DNA of 11,973 bases from an uncultured Sutterella sp. (lineage in GTDB: Bacteria > Pseudomonadota > Gammaproteobacteria > Burkholderiales > Burkholderiaceae_F), in the NCBI GenBank assembly GCA_900552915.1, contig USBS01000055.1:1-11973 (forward strand). Reading direction: 5' to 3'. This document shows positions 6,900 to 11,973 of the stretch, piece after piece (the first letter of the stretch is position 1; the number at the start of each line of letters is the position of its first letter). The notes under the pieces are model-generated. The model worked only from the letters and a program-made list of their open reading frames with translations. It made no database searches and was not told the origin of the DNA. Both the position numbers and the translations under genes were made by a program.

Positions 6900-7333
6900 T
6901 AACCTGCGCTGCGGTCGTAAGCATTGAGCGTCACGCCGGCGGTCTTATAAAGCTTGTAGCGTGCGCGGGAATTCATAAGTTCGGTTTGGTTTGTGGAGAC
7001 GATGTCCACGACGCGCTTAAAAGGCGCAAGGGCATTCTGCCAGTCGGGCGGCACCATTTCGTCGAGCAAAATGATGACGTCGGCGGGCTTGAGTTTGGTA
7101 ATGTCGCTTGCAAACACCACCGGTGCGTCGGCTTCAAACGGCGATCCGGCCCAGGCGTGCGCAATGAAGGTGAGGTCCTCAAAGCGCCACAAATCATCGT
7201 AGGCGCGCTTAAGGATCACTTCGTCACTGCTCCAGACGGCAACGGTAAGCCCCATCCCCCTCACCTTCTTGATGAGGCGGCAAGCGTAGATCGTGCGTTG
7301 GGCGACGTTGAAGTGAAAGTCGATCTGCTGCAT
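6899..7333 (-). CDS. holC: DNA polymerase III subunit chi
   Basis: Chi joins psi in the clamp-loader complex and contacts single-strand DNA-binding protein, linking the replisome to SSB-coated DNA. The 144-residue product opens with the family pattern MQQIDFHFNVAQRTIYACRL (1-20), a KVRGMGLTVAVW strand-helix region, DLWRFEDLTFIAHAW (48-61), PVVFASD (71-77), DVIILLDEMVP (85-95) and a C-terminal GVTLNAYDR. ATG 7333 is preferred because the family begins here and length fits; the frame is open back to a TTG at 7408 but that 25-residue extension is not family-like. No strong ribosome site precedes 7333. It follows pepA by 71 bases, the usual pepA-holC order of proteobacteria, where valS often comes next but is absent here. 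Confidence 0.9.
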   Translation of the reverse strand: MQQIDFHFNVAQRTIYACRLIKKVRGMGLTVAVWSSDEVILKRAYDDLWRFEDLTFIAHAWAGSPFEADAPVVFASDITKLKPADVIILLDEMVPPDWQNALAPFKRVVDIVSTNQTELMNSRARYKLYKTAGVTLNAYDRSAG

Positions 7334-7404
7334 ACCGGTGGTGTTCAAGTGTTGCGCCGCATTGCGTCGGCGGGCAGTTGGCTTTCCCGCCGGCAAATGC
7401 TCAA

Positions 7405-9054
7405 TCAACGACCTGCCTTGGCGTCTGCTTTGGCAGCCGTCGTCTTAACGGTTGCTTTGGCTGCGGACTTGGCGGCAGCCTTCTTGGCAGGGGCCTTCTT
7501 GACTGTTCTCGTAGCCGGCTGGTCAACTTTCTTCTCAGCCGCGACAGTCTTCACGGGACGGCGGCTCATGAGCCACTCGAGAAGAAGCGACAGCGGACGG
7601 GCCGTGCCGCCCAACTTGGCATTCGTCGACTGAGCCGTACCGGCAACGTCCAGATGCGCCCAGGGGCACTTCGGAGCGAATTCGGCCAGGAACGTAGCTG
7701 CCGTGCAGGCACCGGCGCCGCCCGTCCAGGAGATGTTGGCCAAGTCGGCAACGGAGCTCTCGAGGGCCTTCTTGTAGGTGCCACCCATCGGCATGGGCCA
7801 AACGGGATCGTGAGCGCTGTCGGCAGCTGCCGCAAGCATTGCCGTCAACGGTTCGTCTTCGCAGAAAAGACCCGAAACGTCGTTGCCGAGCGCCACGATG
7901 CAGGCACCCGTGAGCGTAGCCACATCGATGCACACTTCAGGCTCAAGCTCGGAGGCGCGTGTAAGCGCATCGGCCAGAATCAAACGGCCTTCGGCGTCGG
8001 TATTGAGCACTTCAACCGTCAGTCCGCTCATGGTGGTGATGACGTCGGCAGGCTTTTGAGCCGTCCCCGAGGGCAGATTTTCCACCGCGGGCACCAAAGC
8101 CACGATATTTTCTTCCAGACCCATCTCGGCGGCGGCCTTCACGGCAGCCATCACGACGGCGGCGCCCGACATGTCGAACTTCATCTGATCCATCGTGCGG
8201 CCGGGCTTAAGCGAAATGCCGCCCGCGTCAAACGTCACGCCCTTGCCCACAAGCGCAATCGGAGCCTTCTTCTCGGAAGCGCCGTGCCAGGCAAGTTCAA
8301 TGAAGACCGGATCGACGTCGCTGCCTTTGGAAACACCGATCACGCCGCCCATGCCGGCTTCATCGATCGCGTCCTTATCGAGAACCTTGACGGTGAGCTT
8401 TTTCTTGTCGCCCTTCTTAGCAGATGCTTCGAATTCGCGCACGACGCTTTCGGCGGCTTCGGCGAGGAACTGCGGATCGCAGATGTTGGGCGGCAGATCC
8501 TGAAGTTCCTTGGCCCAAATCATGGCGCCCGCAGCGGCGCGCCCCGCTTCAAGGCTTTCGGTCGGCGTTTCTTCGGACACCCAGATGACCTTCTCGACGG
8601 CAGCAGCTGCCTTGCCCTTCGTCTTGAGACCCTGAGACTTATGCGAGGCAAAAAGAAGCTCGCGAACAGCCGTGCGGGCAGCCCATTCCTCATCGCGCTC
8701 GGGAGGAATCCAGTCGGCCGAGGTCAGCGCCACCGTGCCGCCCTTGGCAAACTTAGCAATCTTGCGGTGCACGTTGATAAAGGTCTTTTCGCTGAAGGCA
8801 TCCTTCATGCCGAGTCCGGCAACGATTACGCGCTTGGCGTCCACGCCCTTGACGCCGTAAAGGACGGCGATTTCGGCGGGCTTGCCCTTGAAGTCCCCTG
8901 CTTCGATCTGAGCCGAAATCTGACCGCAGGCCTTGTCGACGGCTGCGGCAGCTTCCGTAAGCGCGGGCTTGCCGGCTTCACCGCCGCACCAGACACCCAC
9001 GACGAGCGTATCGACCTTGAGGTTCAAGGCGCTCTTAACAACGTCAATCTGCAT
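7405..9054 (-). CDS. pepA: Leucyl aminopeptidase PepA with histone-H1-like basic tail
   Basis: A family M17 dizinc/manganese aminopeptidase releasing N-terminal residues from peptides in the cytosol; E. coli PepA also binds DNA in carAB control and Xer recombination. The 549-residue product has an N-terminal macro-like domain (about 1-165) and a catalytic domain with VGKGVTFDAGG (269-279), MKFDMSGAA and the signature NTDAEGRL (351-358). The metal and catalytic residues Lys271, Asp276, Asp294, Asp353, Glu355 and Arg357 are all present. The family normally ends near LLEWL (491-495). Here about 50 more residues follow, rich in Lys and Ala with AKKAPAKK-type repeats, resembling bacterial histone-H1-like proteins. 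ATG 9054 is chosen because GGAG lies 8 bases upstream; the frame is open to 9081. A 14-bp hairpin precedes the gene. Confidence 0.95.
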   Translation of the reverse strand: MQIDVVKSALNLKVDTLVVGVWCGGEAGKPALTEAAAAVDKACGQISAQIEAGDFKGKPAEIAVLYGVKGVDAKRVIVAGLGMKDAFSEKTFINVHRKIAKFAKGGTVALTSADWIPPERDEEWAARTAVRELLFASHKSQGLKTKGKAAAAVEKVIWVSEETPTESLEAGRAAAGAMIWAKELQDLPPNICDPQFLAEAAESVVREFEASAKKGDKKKLTVKVLDKDAIDEAGMGGVIGVSKGSDVDPVFIELAWHGASEKKAPIALVGKGVTFDAGGISLKPGRTMDQMKFDMSGAAVVMAAVKAAAEMGLEENIVALVPAVENLPSGTAQKPADVITTMSGLTVEVLNTDAEGRLILADALTRASELEPEVCIDVATLTGACIVALGNDVSGLFCEDEPLTAMLAAAADSAHDPVWPMPMGGTYKKALESSVADLANISWTGGAGACTAATFLAEFAPKCPWAHLDVAGTAQSTNAKLGGTARPLSLLLEWLMSRRPVKTVAAEKKVDQPATRTVKKAPAKKAAAKSAAKATVKTTAAKADAKAGR

Positions 9055-9079
9055 GTTTTTCTCTCCGAATCTTGTCTGC

Positions 9080-9113
9080 AAAGCCTTTCTCCGAACACTC
9101 GGAGAAAGGCTTT
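9080..9113. terminator. 14-bp hairpin between lapB and pepA (terminator or leader element)
   Basis: Perfect 14-bp inverted repeat (9080-9093 with 9100-9113) with a six-base loop. On the minus strand the stem ends in CTTT and is followed by GCAG, so the U tract is short and partly inside the stem. It lies 31 bases after the lapB stop and 25 bases before the pepA start. A full terminator here would leave pepA with almost no room for its own promoter, so partial termination, attenuation or mRNA processing is as likely as full termination. Confidence 0.65.
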
Positions 9114-9144
9114 CGGGAATCTAAGAATTGTATTCGCGGCGCGC

Positions 9145-10326
9145 TCAGTGGTAGCTCGCTTTCTTGGCTTCATCCACACGAAGCGGCGGGAAGCTGTCCC
9201 AACGTTCGCAACCCGGGCACTGCCAGGTGAAGGTATGCGCCAAAAAGCCGCAATGGCTGCACTGATACCGCGCAAAAAGCTTGCTCTGCTTGGTGGTGAC
9301 CTCCGCCAGAAGTCGAGCCTGTTCGTCCTCGGGATTGGCCTTAGAACGAAGGTTGCAGAGAACGGCAAAGGCCGAAAGCGACGGGCGCTTTTTAAGCGCG
9401 TCGCCCGCAAAGGCGGCAGCCGCAGGCGCATCGGCCCACACCGACATGCGTGCAACGGCAGCCTGCAGCACATCGATCGAGCCCGACTTCTCAAAAACGT
9501 CCTTGAGATAGTTCATTGCGGCGGTCTTGTCGGTTTCAGCGAGCACGTCGGCCTTTTTGGCGGCAATAAGCGGTGCGTAGCTGGGCTTGACCTTTTCGAT
9601 TTCACCCCAGGCCTTGAGCGCCTCGTCCGTTTTGCCGGCGTCAAACGCAAGGTCCGCCGCAAGCGAAAGAGCTCGCGCGTTGGCCGGATTGGCCTTGAGG
9701 GCATCGTTCACGAATTCGCCCGCGCGCGTCGCGTCGCGCGTCATGCGCGCAAGATTGGCAAGTTCGCAGTAGTAGTGGCTGATTTCGACATGCAGGTCCT
9801 TGCCGCTCTTTTGCAGACGCTCGGCCGTTTCCACGGCTTTCATCCATTCGTGTTCGGTGCAGTAGATATGCATGAGTGCATCGAGCGCCTCCGCTTCTCG
9901 GCCCTTAAAGCCCGCAAGCTGCTCGTAGGCGCCTTCGGCGCGGTCGTACATGCCGGCCTTGAGATAGTCGAGGGCAAGCTCGGCCAAGGCCGTGCCGCGT
10001 TCGGCAGCCGGCAGTTCTGCGCGGTTCACGAGAAAACTGTGAATGCGGATCGCACGGTCGAACTGGCCGCGGCGACGGAAGAGATTTCCCAAGGCATGGT
10101 GCAGCTCGATCGTTTCGGGGTCCAAACGCACGGCTTCGATGAAAAGATCGATGGCCTTGTCGGTCTTTACAGGGTCGTCGGACAAAAGCAGCGAGAGCCC
10201 CTTGGCGTAGTGTTCGTCAAGGCCCTGTGCGGCCTTTTTGCGCTGCTTGAAATCAACCCCGCGCAGCCACCAACCGGCGGCAAACAAAATCGGGACAGCA
10301 ATCAAATACCAGAGTTCGAATTCCAT
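9145..10326 (-). CDS. lapB: LPS assembly protein B (TPR and rubredoxin-like), formerly YciM
   Basis: LapB is an inner-membrane adaptor that, in E. coli, presents LpxC to FtsH and so limits lipopolysaccharide synthesis. The 393-residue product has one N-terminal membrane helix (about 3-20, ELWYLIAVPILFAAGWW), basic residues after it, a series of tetratricopeptide repeats (about 37-345, for example ETIELHHALGNLFRRRGQFDR region 71-91), and a C-terminal rubredoxin-type metal site with Cys356, Cys359, Cys370 and Cys373. All diagnostic parts and length match the E. coli protein (389 residues). Start ATG 10326 begins MEFELW; an in-frame TTG 12 bases earlier is less likely. It follows the glycosylase gene by 22 bases, so the two are probably co-transcribed. 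No lapA neighbour is present, unlike E. coli. Confidence 0.94.
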   Translation of the reverse strand: MEFELWYLIAVPILFAAGWWLRGVDFKQRKKAAQGLDEHYAKGLSLLLSDDPVKTDKAIDLFIEAVRLDPETIELHHALGNLFRRRGQFDRAIRIHSFLVNRAELPAAERGTALAELALDYLKAGMYDRAEGAYEQLAGFKGREAEALDALMHIYCTEHEWMKAVETAERLQKSGKDLHVEISHYYCELANLARMTRDATRAGEFVNDALKANPANARALSLAADLAFDAGKTDEALKAWGEIEKVKPSYAPLIAAKKADVLAETDKTAAMNYLKDVFEKSGSIDVLQAAVARMSVWADAPAAAAFAGDALKKRPSLSAFAVLCNLRSKANPEDEQARLLAEVTTKQSKLFARYQCSHCGFLAHTFTWQCPGCERWDSFPPLRVDEAKKASYH

Positions 10327-10348
10327 GAGTTCTATCAATAGCTAAAAA

Positions 10349-11359
10349 TCAGTTCTGCGGCAAATTCTTCTTGGCAAAGAGCAGATCGTGCCAGCCGAGT
10401 TCCTTGGCGACGGGGTTGCGCAGCAAATACGACGGGTGATACGTCACAACTGCAGGCACCTTGCGACCGGCAATTTCCACTTCATAAAGCCTGCCGCGCA
10501 TCTGCGAAATCGGTCGCGTTTCGCCCAACAGACGCGAAACGGCGTGCTTGCCCATCAAAATCAAAAGCTTGGGCTGCAGCAGTTCGAGTTGACGATCGAG
10601 AAACGCCGCACATGCAGCCGTCTCGTCCGGACGCGGATCTCTGTTTCCCGGCGGGCGGCACTTTAAGACATTGCAGATAGCCACATCCTTGCCGCGCACC
10701 AAAGAACAGACCTTGAGGATTTCGGTCAAAAGCCTGCCGCTGTTGCCGACAAAAGGAATGCCCTGCAGGTCTTCTTCTCGACCCGGCGCTTCGCCCACCA
10801 TCACAATGGGGCAGCCCGGCGCACCGTCGGCCACAACCGTGTGCGTGCGCTCCTTGGCCATCGGGCAAACATGACAGCGATCGGCAATCGCTTTGATGTC
10901 TTCCCAACGGGCGGTCTTGAGGTCCGCCACAATCTGCGGATCGGCCTGAACGCTCTCGACGCTCTGAACAGGCTTCACGCCCCCTCGAACAGCCGCTTGA
11001 GGCTTGAACGTGACGGGAGCCGTCGGTTTTAAGGAGGGCGCAGGGCTCGGCGCGGTAGCAACGGCTGGCATGTCGAATGCGGGAGCCGCCGTTTGCGATT
11101 GTCCGGCGGCAGCCTGCTGCTGTCGCCGCAAGCGTGTGGCCATCGGCCCGCGGCGCACCATCGGTGCGGCCGACGGTGTTGTGCCGGATGCGGGAGCCGC
11201 TACGCTCTGAGTCGGAGGAGTTGGCGTGCTCGGGATCTGCGTTGCGGGCATCTGCGGCTTTTCTTCAGGCGCAAGCGGGTCGATGCCGTCGCGCAGCACC
11301 CACTGCACGCCGACATTCATTGCCTGCCAAATCTGACTCTGTTCCCGCGTTAACGCCAT
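10349..11359 (-). CDS. Family-4 uracil-DNA glycosylase (4Fe-4S)
   Basis: Removes uracil from DNA to start base-excision repair. The catalytic domain (about 150-336) has the four cluster cysteines Cys162, Cys165, Cys234 and Cys250 in the family-4 spacing, the active-site motif GEAPG (189-193) followed by REEDLQG, the NVLKCRPPGNRDP segment (230-242) and the C-terminal HPSYLLR (308-314). Ahead of it is a long linker (about 30-148) rich in Pro, Ala, Ser and Gln with scattered basic residues (RRGPMATRLRRQ), preceded by a short helical start MALTREQSQIWQAMNVGVQW. Family-4 enzymes of thermophiles lack this linker, while betaproteobacterial ones are commonly longer. A TATACT on the minus strand (plus 11425-11430) could be a -10 box but has no good -35. 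Lies between rimI and lapB. Confidence 0.93.
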   Translation of the reverse strand: MALTREQSQIWQAMNVGVQWVLRDGIDPLAPEEKPQMPATQIPSTPTPPTQSVAAPASGTTPSAAPMVRRGPMATRLRRQQQAAAGQSQTAAPAFDMPAVATAPSPAPSLKPTAPVTFKPQAAVRGGVKPVQSVESVQADPQIVADLKTARWEDIKAIADRCHVCPMAKERTHTVVADGAPGCPIVMVGEAPGREEDLQGIPFVGNSGRLLTEILKVCSLVRGKDVAICNVLKCRPPGNRDPRPDETAACAAFLDRQLELLQPKLLILMGKHAVSRLLGETRPISQMRGRLYEVEIAGRKVPAVVTYHPSYLLRNPVAKELGWHDLLFAKKNLPQN

Positions 11360-11522
11360 CGTTGATTCGATAGAAAGCCGTGTTTCTCTTTGTCTTCAGC
11401 CGGTTTACCGACCATATCCTGCGCAGTATAGCGGTCCGCAACCAAGCCCGCTTGCTCATCACAACTTTGCAAAACGGAATTTCGCGTTGTTAGTGTTGCT
11501 TAGCTTAAAGCTGTTTATTGAC

Positions 11523-11960
11523 TCAGGACAAAATCCCGCAAAGCTGCGCCGTCATCAAAATAGCGTCTTCCCTGCCCTCTTCGGTCGGGTAATAGTTTTT
11601 GCGGCGCCCGGTCTCCTCAAACGAAAAGGATTTATAGAGACACCGAGCGCGCTCGTTGCTCACGCGCACTTCCAGAAACATGCGCGCGGCACCGTTGTGC
11701 TTGGCAAGCCTCACGGCTTCGGTCAAGAGCGCTTTGCCGAAGCCGCGTCCCTGATGCGACGGGTCGATTGCGATTTCAAGCAGTTCGCACTCGTCGATGA
11801 CGTGCATCACAGCTGCCACACCCACAACAACCCCGTCAAGGACTGCAACCGTGAGCGTATTGCCGGCCGCTAGAGCGTCCGAGAAATTTCTCAGCGTCCA
11901 GCCGAAGGGATCCGCGCGGTGCGTCAAAGCCGCCGCGTCTTCCAAATCCGCCGGCGTCAT
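11523..11960 (-). CDS. rimI: RimI-type GNAT N-acetyltransferase, start at or beyond window edge
   Basis: RimI acetylates the N-terminal alanine of ribosomal protein S18 using acetyl-CoA. The product shows the GNAT acetyl-CoA loop HQGRGFGKAL (motif Q/RxxGxG), LEIAIDP before it, LEVRVSNERARCLYKSFSF with the catalytic-region glutamate, and the RimI-specific tail RRKNYYPTEEGREDAILM, in which the tyrosine of NYYP matches the proposed general acid. ATG 11960 gives 145 residues, but the frame stays open to the window edge (IFRA before Met) and family members have a few more N-terminal residues, so the true start may lie outside. In Burkholderiales rimI usually stands between tsaB and the family-4 glycosylase gene; the glycosylase neighbour is seen here. 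A 163-base gap to it includes no evident gene or clear terminator. Confidence 0.92.
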   Translation of the reverse strand: MTPADLEDAAALTHRADPFGWTLRNFSDALAAGNTLTVAVLDGVVVGVAAVMHVIDECELLEIAIDPSHQGRGFGKALLTEAVRLAKHNGAARMFLEVRVSNERARCLYKSFSFEETGRRKNYYPTEEGREDAILMTAQLCGILS

Positions 11961-11973
11961 GGCGCGGAAAATC

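Noticed and set aside
7334..7408. Upstream extension of holC to a TTG at 7408.
   Set aside because: The family starts at MQQIDFHFN; the added 25 residues show no similarity and begin with a rare start codon.
7378..10341. A 987-codon open frame on the plus strand antisense to pepA and lapB.
   Set aside because: It runs opposite two unmistakable conserved genes and across their intergenic hairpin. It has no recognisable domain, and such frames arise when the sense genes avoid codons whose complements are stops.

Overview
The window looks like chromosomal DNA of a betaproteobacterium, most likely order Burkholderiales and possibly near Sutterella/Parasutterella. The evidence is the co-directional order rimI, family-4 uracil-DNA glycosylase, lapB, pepA, holC, DUF2486-like gene, plus a Tat-exported flavoprotein start facing a LysR regulator. 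The species call is inference from protein appearance; no search was run. GC is fairly high (about 58% in a counted rpe block), with one lower-GC broken gene.

Left part (1-1450): a decayed regulator/flavoprotein pair. A Tat-signal FAD/NAD-binding protein on the minus strand stops after 69 codons, just before an intrinsic terminator. The divergent lysR-type gene is complete in length but carries a one-base frameshift. A perfect 9-bp inverted repeat with LysR-box geometry lies just upstream of lysR.

Middle part (1620-5290): a minus-strand DSD1-family PLP/zinc D-amino-acid lyase with its own terminator, then divergently lysC (aspartate kinase) with a very strong terminator, then rpe (ribulose-phosphate 3-epimerase), whose terminator overlaps the end of the convergent gene.

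Right part (5273-11973): everything is on the minus strand. Read in transcription order it is rimI (tRNA or ribosomal-protein N-acetyltransferase), a family-4 iron-sulfur uracil-DNA glycosylase, lapB (LPS assembly regulator with TPRs and rubredoxin domain), pepA (leucyl aminopeptidase with a histone-H1-like basic tail), holC (DNA polymerase III chi), a DUF2486-like protein, and an AAA-type ATPase broken by two opposite single-base frameshifts. Spacing is tight from udg to lapB and from holC to the DUF2486-like gene, but a 14-bp hairpin separates lapB from pepA.

I found no CRISPR array, insertion sequence, tRNA, rRNA or convincing new defence system. The most unusual points are the H1-like tail on PepA, the pepA leader hairpin whose arm repeats the Shine-Dalgarno sequence, and three broken genes within 12 kb. 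The three point frameshifts can each be repaired by one T in a short T run, which leaves open that some are sequence errors.
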